64,000 nucleotides of DNA. It comes from an uncultured Pelagibacteraceae bacterium. Lineage in GTDB: Bacteria; Pseudomonadota; Alphaproteobacteria; Pelagibacterales; Pelagibacteraceae. The stretch lies in NCBI GenBank assembly GCA_902586495.1, contig CACIHQ010000004.1, forward strand, positions 18,008 through 82,007, in the 5' to 3' direction. This document shows positions 36,267 to 44,775 of this stretch, piece after piece; positions within the stretch are counted from its first letter, which is position 1; every line of letters begins with the position of its first letter. The notes beneath the pieces are model-generated. The model saw nothing but the letters and a program-made list of their open reading frames with translations, was not told the origin of the DNA and ran no database searches. A program made the position numbers and the translations under genes.

Positions 36267-38125
36267 TGGCCAAACATAAGACCCATTATGAAGAGTGTGA
36301 TGTATTGGTTGTTGGTGGTGGAATGGCTGGAACGGGAGCAACTTTCGAAGCTCGTCATTGGGGTAGAGATTTAAAGATTGTTTGTGTTGAGAAAGCTAAC
36401 ATCGATAGAAGTGGAGCTGTAGCTCAAGGATTATATGCCATCAACTGTTACATGGGTATGCAGTGGGATGAAAATCAACCTGAAGACCATGTAAGATATG
36501 CACGAAATGATTTAATGGGAATGGTCAGAGAAGACTTAGGATATGACATGGCTCGACATGTAGACTCGACTGTTCACATGTTTGATGAGTGGGGTCTTCC
36601 AATGATGAAAAATGAAAAAACAGGAAGATACTTAAGAGAAGGAAAATGGCAGATCATGATTCATGGTGAGAGTTATAAACCAATTGTAGCTGAAGCAGCA
36701 AAAAAATCTGCCGACAAAATTTATAATAGAATAATGGTTACTCATTTATTGATGGATGAAGCCCAAGAGAATAGAATTGGTGGAGCAGTTGGCTTTAATA
36801 TGAGAACTGGAGACTTCCATGTGTTTAGAGCAAAAGCTGTTATCGTCTCTGCAGGTGGAGCATCACATATATTTAAACCAAGAGCTGTAGGTGAGGGTAT
36901 GGGCAGAACTTGGTACGCGCCGTGGAGTAATGGATCAGCATATGCTTTACCCATAGCAGCTGGTGCAAAGATGACTCAAATGGAAAACAGAATTGTTTTA
37001 TGTAGATTTAAAGATGGTTATGGACCTGTTGGTGCATACTTTTTACATTTAAAAACATATACTCAAAATGCTAATGGTGAAAACTATGAAAAAAAATGGT
37101 ACGACCAAACAAAAGAGTTAGTAGGTGAGTATATTGATCACCATCCAACTCCAACATGTTTAAGAAATCACGCATTTATTCAAGAAGTGGCTGCGGGAGG
37201 TGGACCAATCCACATGGTGACTAAAGAGGCTTTCCAAGATCCACATTTAGAGACCGTAGGATGGGAAAATTTTTTAGGTATGACAGTTGGGCAAGCTGTT
37301 GTTTGGGCTTCGCAAAATATTGATCCAAAATATACCAATCCTGAATTAACAACCTCGGAACCTTATGTGATGGGATCACACGCAACGTGTTCTGGAGCTT
37401 GGGTGAGTGGACCAGAAGATTTATCTCCACCTGAATATTTTTGGGGATATAATCGAATGTTAACTATTGATGGCCTATTTGGAGCTGGTGACACTGTTGG
37501 TGGAAGCGCTCATAAATTTTCATCAGGCTCATTTACTGAAGGAAGACTAGCAGCCAAAGCAGCAGTGAAATACATACAGGACAAAAAAGCAGACGGAATT
37601 AAAGTTTCGGATAAACAATGTGATGACTTCAAAAAAGCTGTTTATAAACCTCTAGATACTTATACTGTTGCTCAAAACGAAATAACTGGGGGAACAGTTT
37701 CACCGAGCTATATTTCACCTATTCAAGGTCTACAAAGACTTCAAAAAATTATGGACGAATATGTGGGAGGAATTACCTCTAACTATATGACAAATGGAAA
37801 CTTATTAAAAAAAGCTTTGCAATTGTTAGACTGGCTTCAAGAAGATTTAGAAAAAGTAGGAGCTGAAGATTATCATCAATTAATGAGAGCTTGGGAATTA
37901 AAGCATAGGGCGCTGACTTCTCAGTGTGTGACTGAACATACATTATTTAGAGAAGAAACTCGTTGGCCAGGATATTATTATAGAGGTGATCATATGAAGT
38001 TAGATGATGAAAACTGGCATTGTTTGACGGTATCTAGAAGGGATCCTGAAACTGGTAAATTTAGTCTTGAGAAGGTCCCTGTGTATCATATTGTTGATGA
38101 AAAAGAGAAGAAAAAAGCTTCTTAA
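36266..38125 (+). CDS. aprA: APS reductase alpha subunit
   Basis: A 619-residue FAD enzyme of usual AprA length. FAD binding is shown by DVLVVGGGMAGTGATFEARH at the N-terminus, and the active-site region by RSGAVAQGLYAINCYMG, GPVGAYFLHLKTYTQN and LFGAGDTVGGSAHKFSSGSF. In an aerobic heterotroph it should run in the oxidative direction, turning sulfite and AMP into adenosine phosphosulfate. No ATP sulfurylase gene is in the window to finish the route to sulfate. Confidence 0.95.
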   Translation: MAKHKTHYEECDVLVVGGGMAGTGATFEARHWGRDLKIVCVEKANIDRSGAVAQGLYAINCYMGMQWDENQPEDHVRYARNDLMGMVREDLGYDMARHVDSTVHMFDEWGLPMMKNEKTGRYLREGKWQIMIHGESYKPIVAEAAKKSADKIYNRIMVTHLLMDEAQENRIGGAVGFNMRTGDFHVFRAKAVIVSAGGASHIFKPRAVGEGMGRTWYAPWSNGSAYALPIAAGAKMTQMENRIVLCRFKDGYGPVGAYFLHLKTYTQNANGENYEKKWYDQTKELVGEYIDHHPTPTCLRNHAFIQEVAAGGGPIHMVTKEAFQDPHLETVGWENFLGMTVGQAVVWASQNIDPKYTNPELTTSEPYVMGSHATCSGAWVSGPEDLSPPEYFWGYNRMLTIDGLFGAGDTVGGSAHKFSSGSFTEGRLAAKAAVKYIQDKKADGIKVSDKQCDDFKKAVYKPLDTYTVAQNEITGGTVSPSYISPIQGLQRLQKIMDEYVGGITSNYMTNGNLLKKALQLLDWLQEDLEKVGAEDYHQLMRAWELKHRALTSQCVTEHTLFREETRWPGYYYRGDHMKLDDENWHCLTVSRRDPETGKFSLEKVPVYHIVDEKEKKKAS

Positions 38126-38148
38126 TCTAATATTATAAAGAGTAATCA

Positions 38149-38499
38149 ATGGATCTATTATCTAAATCAGATGAGGAGATATTTGAAATTGGTAAACCCT
38201 TCTGGGAAAACTTAGTTAGATCCTCCAATTTGAAAGATTATGGCGGTTTTACCAGAGATTTTTCCACTCAAATGCTTTTCGGAGCTAATGAGGTCGAATT
38301 AGGTAAACAATGGGCTAATAACAAACTAATTGTAAACTTAAATGAAACATATGAGCCATTTGGCACTCTAAGAAGAGGTGATCATATAACAGTATTAATA
38401 AAGCAGACAAACAAAGAAATCCAAGGTGAATTTTTAGGCAGACTTGTGCTTGGAGTAGAGGATGGCGAGGTTAAAGTTTTTGGTGCAACTATCTACTAA
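38149..38499 (+). CDS. Hypothetical protein of the apr locus
   Basis: A 116-residue soluble protein, unrecognised. The N-terminal half is acidic and helical (MDLLSKSDEEIFEIGKPFW), and the second half looks like beta strands (VNLNETYEPFGTLRRGDHITVLIKQ, GEFLGRLVLGVEDGEVKVFG). It follows aprA by 23 bp on the same strand and so probably supports APS reductase or sulfite handling. No membrane segment, signal peptide or Cys. Confidence 0.7.
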   Translation: MDLLSKSDEEIFEIGKPFWENLVRSSNLKDYGGFTRDFSTQMLFGANEVELGKQWANNKLIVNLNETYEPFGTLRRGDHITVLIKQTNKEIQGEFLGRLVLGVEDGEVKVFGATIY

Positions 38500-38562
38500 A
38501 AAAAGAATTAATTTTTCAATAATAGTTTGACAATTTATCTACCGGGTGTATGAGAAATATAG

Positions 38563-38697
38563 ATGCACCTTCCAAATATAAAAATACCTCAAATACTTTC
38601 TGAAAAAAAAACAACATTAATTAAAACTGGAATTTTTTCAGCGATTGTAGCTTGTTGGGGCGTGATCTTATTTGGAACTTTTATAACTTTTAGTTAA
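38563..38697 (+). CDS. 44-residue single-helix membrane protein of the apr locus
   Basis: A 44-codon frame with ATG at 38563 and TAA at 38697. The first 20 residues are polar and the last part is one hydrophobic helix (FSAIVACWGVILFGTFIT). It sits between the hypothetical gene and the sulfite exporter gene, on the same strand, and ends 22 bp before that gene. Possibly a small subunit of the exporter or of the membrane anchor. Confidence 0.5.
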   Translation: MHLPNIKIPQILSEKKTTLIKTGIFSAIVACWGVILFGTFITFS

Positions 38698-38719
38698 GTT
38701 ATATTTAAAGTTTTTTTAG

Positions 38720-39814
38720 ATGGATGTTTTTTTACCTATAGCCCAAGTATTTATTAACCCTGTCGAAATACTTTTAATAAGTGCTATAGTTGGAGTTCTT
38801 TCTGGTTTATTTGGTGTAGGAGGTGGTTTTTTAATGACACCTTTTTTAATCTTCATGGGCGTTCCCCCAGCTTATGCAGTTGCTAACGAGGCCAACAATA
38901 TCTTGGCAACTTCTGTATCTGGATCCACCACTCATTGGTTAAAAAATACTTTAGATTACAAAATGGGATTAATGATTGTAATTGGTGGAACTATAGGAAC
39001 TATAGTAGGTATTTTTACTTTCACATATTTTAAAGACATCGGTAAAATAGATACGGTAATTTCTTTAGCCTATATGTATATTCTTGCAATAATTGGGACT
39101 CTGATGTTAGTGGAAAGTCTAGGTGAGATTGATAAAGCCAAAAAGAATATTGTAGAGAAAAAAAAATTACATGTTCATTATTGGATACATGGACTTCCTT
39201 TTAGAATGAGGTTTCCAAAATCAAAACTATATGAAAGTATATTCACACCGATCATAATTGGATTAGTTGTTGGGTTTATAGCAGCTATAATGGGGATCGG
39301 CGGTGCATTTATCTTAGTGCCAGCAATGATTTATATTATTAAGATGCCGACAAAATTAGTTCCTGGAACTTCCTTATTCGTAACAATTTTTGTAAGTGTC
39401 ATAGTTACATTTCTTCATTCAATTAATTATGGTTCAATAGATCTAATGTTAGTGTTAATGTTAGTTATAGGCTCAATAGTCGGAGTACAGGTAGGCCAAA
39501 AACTTGGTGAGCAAATTGATAGTTCTGGATTAAAAGCATTATTGGCAATTTTACTATTAATTGTGGGAATAGTAATTGCTTATGATACTTTTTTTGCAGA
39601 AGAAATACTGAATGGCACAATACCTATAAGCTCAAAAGACTTAAATTTCTTCTCAAAGTTTATTAAAGAGTTTTCAGAGGATATGCCATTCTTCTATGGA
39701 TTATTTTCGATTTTATTTGCTGTTATTTTAGGAATTGCAGCTGCATTTATTAGAAGATCAATTTCAAAGTTTAGAGAAAAATATTTTAAAAAACCAGTTA
39801 AACAATCTAAATAA
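38720..39814 (+). CDS. TauE/SafE sulfite/sulfonate exporter
   Basis: A 364-residue membrane protein with two related halves; each starts with a glycine-rich segment (GVLSGLFGVGGGFLMTPFLIFMG and GFIAAIMGIGGAFILVPAMIYI), the TauE/SafE signature. About eight to nine helices are present, with an extra charged loop between the halves. Context places it in export of sulfite, sulfate or a sulfonate made in the same region. It overlaps the convergent yeiH-like gene by 8 bp. Confidence 0.87.
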   Translation: MDVFLPIAQVFINPVEILLISAIVGVLSGLFGVGGGFLMTPFLIFMGVPPAYAVANEANNILATSVSGSTTHWLKNTLDYKMGLMIVIGGTIGTIVGIFTFTYFKDIGKIDTVISLAYMYILAIIGTLMLVESLGEIDKAKKNIVEKKKLHVHYWIHGLPFRMRFPKSKLYESIFTPIIIGLVVGFIAAIMGIGGAFILVPAMIYIIKMPTKLVPGTSLFVTIFVSVIVTFLHSINYGSIDLMLVLMLVIGSIVGVQVGQKLGEQIDSSGLKALLAILLLIVGIVIAYDTFFAEEILNGTIPISSKDLNFFSKFIKEFSEDMPFFYGLFSILFAVILGIAAAFIRRSISKFREKYFKKPVKQSK

Positions 39815-40874
39815 AAAATTTTATATAAGTTTCTATAGTTATAATACTCACAACTCCTACAGTTAACATTGCCGTAAATCCAACAATAAAAGGTTTATAA
39901 CCCATATTTCTAATATCTTTTAAGTTTGTTGATAAGCCTATAGCAGCCATAGCCATAGTTAAGAAAATTTTAGAACTTGTTTTAACAAAATCTATAATTT
40001 CAATCCAATTATTATCAGTTGAGAAAACTTCATCACCAACATTTCTTAAAATTATCATCCCAACAAAACCTAAAATAAAATAAGGAAATATACTTAAAAT
40101 GGAGTAACCCTTTTCTTTTACCTGACCTCTATTATAAAGAAAGGCAAAAAGAGGAATCATCACCATCAAAAAAGTATTTCTTAAAAGCTTTGTGACAGTT
40201 GCAATATTTAATGTTTCAGGACTATTGTACTGTTGATCATATATTAATCCTGCTGCAGCAACTTGTGATGTTTCGTGTATAGCTGTTCCTAAAAAAAGAC
40301 CTGCAAATAATGAATTTCCCTCAAAATAGAAATTTGAGAAGTAAGGGTAAAACAACATCGACAATATTCCGAATAAAGTAATATTTGCGATTGCATAAGA
40401 AATTTCACTTTTATTTGCTTTTATTACAGGCGCGGTTGCCATAATAGCAGTGGTGCCACAAACGCTGCTTCCAATTGATATTAAGTAAGCCATCCGAGTT
40501 GGTATCTGAATTTTTCTAATTAAAAGCTTAATTACGATTAAGACGCTAACTATACAAATTAATATCAATGGAATTGCAATTTTTCCAAACTCTAAAAACT
40601 CAAACGGCTTTAATTGTATGCCTAAACAGATTATGCCAAGTTTTAAGATATAATCTCTACTAAAATCTAATCCTTTTTGAAAACTTTCTCTAATTTTAAA
40701 AAAATTTCCAAAGAAAATGCCGAGTAGGATTGCTATCATAGCTGTGGAGATCGGACTTTTGCTATATCCTAAAAGATCAATACCAATAATGTTATTAAAA
40801 CCTTGGGATAGAGAATAAAGAACAAATGCAAGAACTATGCCTGGTATGAACACCAAGTAATTTTTAAAAAACAT
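39807..40874 (-). CDS. YeiH-family putative anion exporter
   Basis: A 355-residue protein with ten or so helices and the YeiH/UPF0324 pattern: STAMIAILLGIFFGNFF, CLGIQLKPFEFLEFGK, SVCGTTAIMATAPVIKA and LFLGTAIHETSQVAAAG. Some relatives are thought to move sulfate or sulfite out of taurine-degrading cells. It faces the TauE/SafE gene and precedes suyB's end on the same strand, 15 bp away, which supports a sulfur-anion role. Confidence 0.82.
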   Translation of the reverse strand: MFFKNYLVFIPGIVLAFVLYSLSQGFNNIIGIDLLGYSKSPISTAMIAILLGIFFGNFFKIRESFQKGLDFSRDYILKLGIICLGIQLKPFEFLEFGKIAIPLILICIVSVLIVIKLLIRKIQIPTRMAYLISIGSSVCGTTAIMATAPVIKANKSEISYAIANITLFGILSMLFYPYFSNFYFEGNSLFAGLFLGTAIHETSQVAAAGLIYDQQYNSPETLNIATVTKLLRNTFLMVMIPLFAFLYNRGQVKEKGYSILSIFPYFILGFVGMIILRNVGDEVFSTDNNWIEIIDFVKTSSKIFLTMAMAAIGLSTNLKDIRNMGYKPFIVGFTAMLTVGVVSIITIETYIKFFI

Positions 40875-40889
40875 TCTTTAATTTAGTGA

Positions 40890-42056
40890 TTATGCGCTTC
40901 TATAAAGTTTAGTCATAACAAATTCTTTATGACCTAAAGCTTCTGCACAGGTTAATCTTCCATTAGCTACTCTTAGTGTTGTCTCGATAAGCTTATCTCC
41001 CGCCTCAGATAAGTTCATTTCTCTTGAAAGAATCTTTGATACATCGCAATCAACATGCTCACTCATGCTTTTAGCTGTTAATGGGTTAGCAGTTAATTTT
41101 ACAACAGGCTCTATAGGGTTTCCAACTATATTCCCTTGGCCTGTTGGAAATAAATGAATGTTAAATCCTCCTGCAGCTTGAAGTGTAATACATTCTGCTG
41201 CTGCTGAAGATGTATCCATGAAGTAAAGTCCTGGACCTTTTGCTGGTTCCTCAGCTGGCTCAAGTACATCTATAAATTTTAAGTTTCCTATTTTTTGAAA
41301 ATTTCCAAATGCTTTTTCTTCAATTGTGGTTAATCCACCTGCAATATTTCCAGCAGTTGGTTGACTTTCTGAAAGATCATTAGTTGCTTCTTTTAATATA
41401 AAATCATTATATTCATTCCATGTCTTCATAAATTTTTCAGAAGCTTCCTTAGTTGCTCCTCTTGCAGCACAGACATTTTCTGCCCCAGTAAGTTCAGATG
41501 TCTCACCAAAACATAAATGAACACCTAATGGTTCTAATTTTTCCATTAAATTTCCAACAGTTGGATTTGATGCTAATCCTGATGTTGTATCTGACTCCCC
41601 ACATTTTACTGAGATCCATAAATCACTCATTGGACACTCTTCTCTTTGTTTTTCAGATGCCCATTGTGAAAATTCTTGCGCTTTTTTTGAAGCTTTCATT
41701 ACAGTTCCAATATCTCCTGTGCGCTCTATGTGAAAACCTTCAACTGGTTTTCCTGTTTTAGCGATGCCATCAACAATTTTTTTAGTCCATTTTGGCTCAA
41801 TACCAATCACAATAACCGCAGCTACATTTGGATTACTTCCTGTTCCAATCATTGTTCTAAAATGTAAATCTAAATCCGCTCCAAATTGCAGTCTTCCGTA
41901 AGAATGTGGTAATGCAATCGTCCCCTTTATATTGTTAGCGACTGATTCCGCACATGCGTTAGAAATGTCATCAACAGGCAATATAATTACATGATTTCTA
42001 GTTCCCGCTCTGCCGTTTTCTCTTTTATAACCTAAAAAACTTTTTGGGATTTCCAT
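40890..42056 (-). CDS. suyB: (R)-sulfolactate sulfo-lyase, large subunit
   Basis: A 388-residue UxaA/altronate dehydratase-type protein. It opens [24 protein letters not shown] and carries [40 protein letters not shown] and [20 protein letters not shown]. The adjacent small partner and the sulfonate context identify the SuyAB lyase, which splits sulfolactate to pyruvate and sulfite. The sequence alone cannot fully exclude an altronate or galactarate dehydratase role. Confidence 0.85.
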   Translation of the reverse strand: MEIPKSFLGYKRENGRAGTRNHVIILPVDDISNACAESVANNIKGTIALPHSYGRLQFGADLDLHFRTMIGTGSNPNVAAVIVIGIEPKWTKKIVDGIAKTGKPVEGFHIERTGDIGTVMKASKKAQEFSQWASEKQREECPMSDLWISVKCGESDTTSGLASNPTVGNLMEKLEPLGVHLCFGETSELTGAENVCAARGATKEASEKFMKTWNEYNDFILKEATNDLSESQPTAGNIAGGLTTIEEKAFGNFQKIGNLKFIDVLEPAEEPAKGPGLYFMDTSSAAAECITLQAAGGFNIHLFPTGQGNIVGNPIEPVVKLTANPLTAKSMSEHVDCDVSKILSREMNLSEAGDKLIETTLRVANGRLTCAEALGHKEFVMTKLYRSA

Positions 42057-42059
42057 TAT

Positions 42060-42344
42060 TTACCACTTTTTTGTTTTTACATTATGAACATGAACATGTT
42101 CACCTTTTTTGATTGCTTTAACTACTTTGCCAATATCATGACCATACTTTAAAATAGTATCACCTTCTTTTAAATCGACCATAGCAATTTTATGACCTAG
42201 AGGTATTTCATCTATTGATTGAATAGACGCCGAGCTATCATTTTCCATAATCCAGCATTTACAGTCTTGTTTTGGGGTTATTTTCTCTATCACTACTACA
42301 CCTACATTATCTTTTTTGTCGTGAATTATGATATCTGTAGCCAT
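42060..42344 (-). CDS. suyA: (R)-sulfolactate sulfo-lyase, small subunit
   Basis: A 94-residue SAF-domain-like subunit with the pattern DNVGVVVIEKI, EIPLGHKIAMVDLKEGDTILKYGHDIG and HVHVHNVKTKKW, typical of UxaA-type small subunits. It begins the minus-strand pair with suyB 3 bp downstream, and diverges from xsc. It completes the lyase active site. Confidence 0.87.
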   Translation of the reverse strand: MATDIIIHDKKDNVGVVVIEKITPKQDCKCWIMENDSSASIQSIDEIPLGHKIAMVDLKEGDTILKYGHDIGKVVKAIKKGEHVHVHNVKTKKW

Positions 42345-42410
42345 ATATATAGTGTCGAAATGTTTATTTGAATTTCCAAAAATCTTATATATTAATCGCG
42401 ACTATTAAGA

Positions 42411-42433
42411 AATAGTTTTATAAAAAAACTATT
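42411..42433. promoter_or_regulatory. Inverted repeat in the suyA-xsc divergent region
   Basis: AATAGTTTT and AAAACTATT form a perfect 9-bp inverted repeat with a 5-bp spacer, 30 bp before the xsc start and 66 bp from suyA. It may be an operator serving both transcripts or an RNA hairpin in the xsc leader. No regulator gene lies next to it. Confidence 0.45.
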
Positions 42434-42462
42434 ACATATACTGGTTTAGAAAGGCTCTATTA

Positions 42463-44247
42463 ATGACAAAAATGACAACAGAAGAAGCTTTTGTAAAAGT
42501 TTTACAAATGCACGGTATTGAACATGCTTTTGGTATAATTGGTTCAGCATTCATGCCTATCTCAGATATTTTTCCTGATGCAGGAATTACCTTTTGGGAT
42601 GTTGCTCATGAAACAAACGGTGGACTAATAGCCGATGGTTACACAAGATCTACTGGAAAAATGTCAATGGTAATCGCACAAAACGGACCAGGTATTACTG
42701 GATTAGTAACCCCGATTAAAACAGCTTATTGGAATCACACACCATTACTATTGGTAACACCTCAGGCTGCAAACAAAACAATGGGTCAAGGGGGTTTCCA
42801 AGAAGTAGAGCAAATGAATTTGTTCAAAGATATGGTTTGTTACCAAGAGGAAGTTAGAGATCCATCTAGAATGGCAGAAGTTTTAAATAGAGTAATAGAA
42901 AAGGCAATCAGAGGTTCAGCACCTGCGCAAATTAATGTTCCAAGAGATTATTGGACTCAAGTGATTGATATTGAGTTACCGCCAATCGTCAGATTAGAAA
43001 GACAAGGTGGTGGGGCAGAAGCAATTGATAAAGCTGCAAAACTTTTATCAAATGCAAAATTTCCTGTGATTTTATCTGGTGCTGGAGTTGTTATCGGTGA
43101 TGCAATTAATGAGACTAAAAAACTTGCAGAAAAATTAGACTCACCTGTTTGTTCAGGTTATCAGCACAATGACAGTTTTCCAGGAAGTCATCCTTTAGCA
43201 GTAGGTCCTTTAGGATATAATGGATCAAAAGCAGCTATGGAATTAATTTCTAAAGCTGATGTAGTTTTGGCACTAGGCACAAGATTAAATCCTTTCTCAA
43301 CATTACCTGGATATGGAATTGATTACTGGCCAAAAAATGCAAGTATTATTCAAGTAGATATTAATCCTGATAGAATTGGTTTGACTAAAAAAGTAACAGT
43401 TGGGATAAGTGGTGATGCAAAATTAGTTGCTCAGCAAATAATTGATAAATTATCTTCAACTGCAGGAGATAATGATAGACAAAAAAGAAAAGATTTAATT
43501 CATCAGACAAAATCTGCGTGGTTACAAAAATTAGCAAGTTTAGATCATGAGGATGATGATGAGGGAACAGTTTGGAACAAAGAAGCGAGAGAAAGAGATA
43601 AAGACAGAATGTCACCAAGACAAGCTTGGCGAGCAATACAATCTGGGATGCCAAAGGATGTAATTATATCTAGTGATATAGGTAATAACTGTGCAATTGG
43701 AAATGCTTATCCAACTTTTGAAAAACCAAGAAAATATTTAGCTCCAGGTTTATTTGGACCTTGCGGTTATGGTTTCCCATCAATTTTGGGTGCAAAGATT
43801 GGATGCCCAGATACACCTGTAATTGGTTTTGCAGGGGATGGAGCATTTGGAATTAGTATGAATGAGATGAGCTCGTGTGCAAGAGAAGAGTGGCCGGCAA
43901 TTACAATGGTCATCTTTAGAAATTATCAATGGGGTGCAGAAAAAAGAAATACTACTTTATGGTTTGATAATAACTTTGTTGGAACAGAACTAGATCCAGA
44001 ATTAAGCTTTGCAAAAGTTGCAGATGCTTGTGGTTTAAAGGGAGTGACTGTTAGAACAATGGAAGAAACAACAGAGGCCATCAAAAAATCATGTGAAGAT
44101 CAAAAAAAAGGTATTACCACATTTATAGAGGTAATATTAAATCAAGAATTGGGTGAGCCTTTTAGAAGAGATGCAATGAAAAAACCTGTGAGAGTGGCTG
44201 GAATAAATAAAAAAGATATGAGGCCACAAAAATCTCTAAATGGATGA
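42463..44247 (+). CDS. xsc: Sulfoacetaldehyde acetyltransferase
   Basis: A 594-residue thiamine-diphosphate enzyme of normal Xsc length. The catalytic Glu is in VAHETNGGLIADGYTR (about residue 50) and the cofactor motif is GDGAFGISMNEMSSC to FRNYQWG (from about 458). IIGSAFMPISDIFPDAGITF and FNQWGAEKRN-like patterns separate Xsc from acetolactate synthase. It converts sulfoacetaldehyde and phosphate to acetyl phosphate and sulfite, the last step of taurine and isethionate use. Start is the ATG at 42463. Confidence 0.95.
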   Translation: MTKMTTEEAFVKVLQMHGIEHAFGIIGSAFMPISDIFPDAGITFWDVAHETNGGLIADGYTRSTGKMSMVIAQNGPGITGLVTPIKTAYWNHTPLLLVTPQAANKTMGQGGFQEVEQMNLFKDMVCYQEEVRDPSRMAEVLNRVIEKAIRGSAPAQINVPRDYWTQVIDIELPPIVRLERQGGGAEAIDKAAKLLSNAKFPVILSGAGVVIGDAINETKKLAEKLDSPVCSGYQHNDSFPGSHPLAVGPLGYNGSKAAMELISKADVVLALGTRLNPFSTLPGYGIDYWPKNASIIQVDINPDRIGLTKKVTVGISGDAKLVAQQIIDKLSSTAGDNDRQKRKDLIHQTKSAWLQKLASLDHEDDDEGTVWNKEARERDKDRMSPRQAWRAIQSGMPKDVIISSDIGNNCAIGNAYPTFEKPRKYLAPGLFGPCGYGFPSILGAKIGCPDTPVIGFAGDGAFGISMNEMSSCAREEWPAITMVIFRNYQWGAEKRNTTLWFDNNFVGTELDPELSFAKVADACGLKGVTVRTMEETTEAIKKSCEDQKKGITTFIEVILNQELGEPFRRDAMKKPVRVAGINKKDMRPQKSLNG

Positions 44248-44623
44248 AATTAAGATAAGTTCTAATAGAAGCTTTGGTATAGTATTTTTTATTGTTTTTT
44301 TATTAATAGCACTTTATCCACTTTTAAAAGATAATGATTTAAGAATTTGGTCATTAGTTATCTCATTTATTTTTCTTATTCTTGGTTTGATAAACTCAAA
44401 GATACTTACACCCTTAAATAGATTATGGTTTAAATTTGGATTACTACTTGGAAAATTTATATCACCTTTAATAATGGGAATTATATTTTTCATAGTTGTA
44501 ACACCTATTGGAATTGTTATGCGGTTACTTAAGAAAGATTTATTAAATTTAAAATATGATAAAAAAGAAACTTATTGGATCGACAAATCAGGCCCAAAAA
44601 GTAAAATGAAAAATCAATTTTAG
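44240..44623 (+). CDS. SxtJ-like membrane protein
   Basis: A 127-residue protein with about four hydrophobic helices and the SxtJ pattern (SNRSFGIVFFIVFLLIALYPL, ILTPLNRLWFKFGLLLGKFISPLIMGIIFFIVVTPIGIVMR). SxtJ genes accompany O-carbamoyltransferases in several gene clusters. It overlaps xsc by 8 bp and precedes a 49-residue DUF5989 gene by 1 bp, so it starts the carbamoylation module although read through from xsc. Confidence 0.8.
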   Translation: MDEIKISSNRSFGIVFFIVFLLIALYPLLKDNDLRIWSLVISFIFLILGLINSKILTPLNRLWFKFGLLLGKFISPLIMGIIFFIVVTPIGIVMRLLKKDLLNLKYDKKETYWIDKSGPKSKMKNQF

Positions 44624-44624
44624 T

Positions 44625-44774
44625 ATGAGTTTTATAAAAGAATTTTGGGAGTTTCTAAAGGTAAGAAAAAAATATTGGCTTTTACCAATTATAATAGTAC
44701 TTGTTTTATTTGGTGGATTAATTGTTCTAACCCAAGGTTCTGCAGTAGCTCCATTTATTTATACAATTTTTTAA
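44625..44774 (+). CDS. DUF5989 small membrane protein
   Basis: A 49-residue protein from ATG at 44625. It reads SFIKEFWEFLKVRKKYWLLP and then one hydrophobic helix (IIIVLVLFGGLIVLTQGSAVAPFIYTIF), the DUF5989 form. These small proteins are found between SxtJ-like and carbamoyltransferase genes. It ends 1 bp before the GTG of the carbamoyltransferase. Confidence 0.78.
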   Translation: MSFIKEFWEFLKVRKKYWLLPIIIVLVLFGGLIVLTQGSAVAPFIYTIF

Positions 44775-44775
44775 A

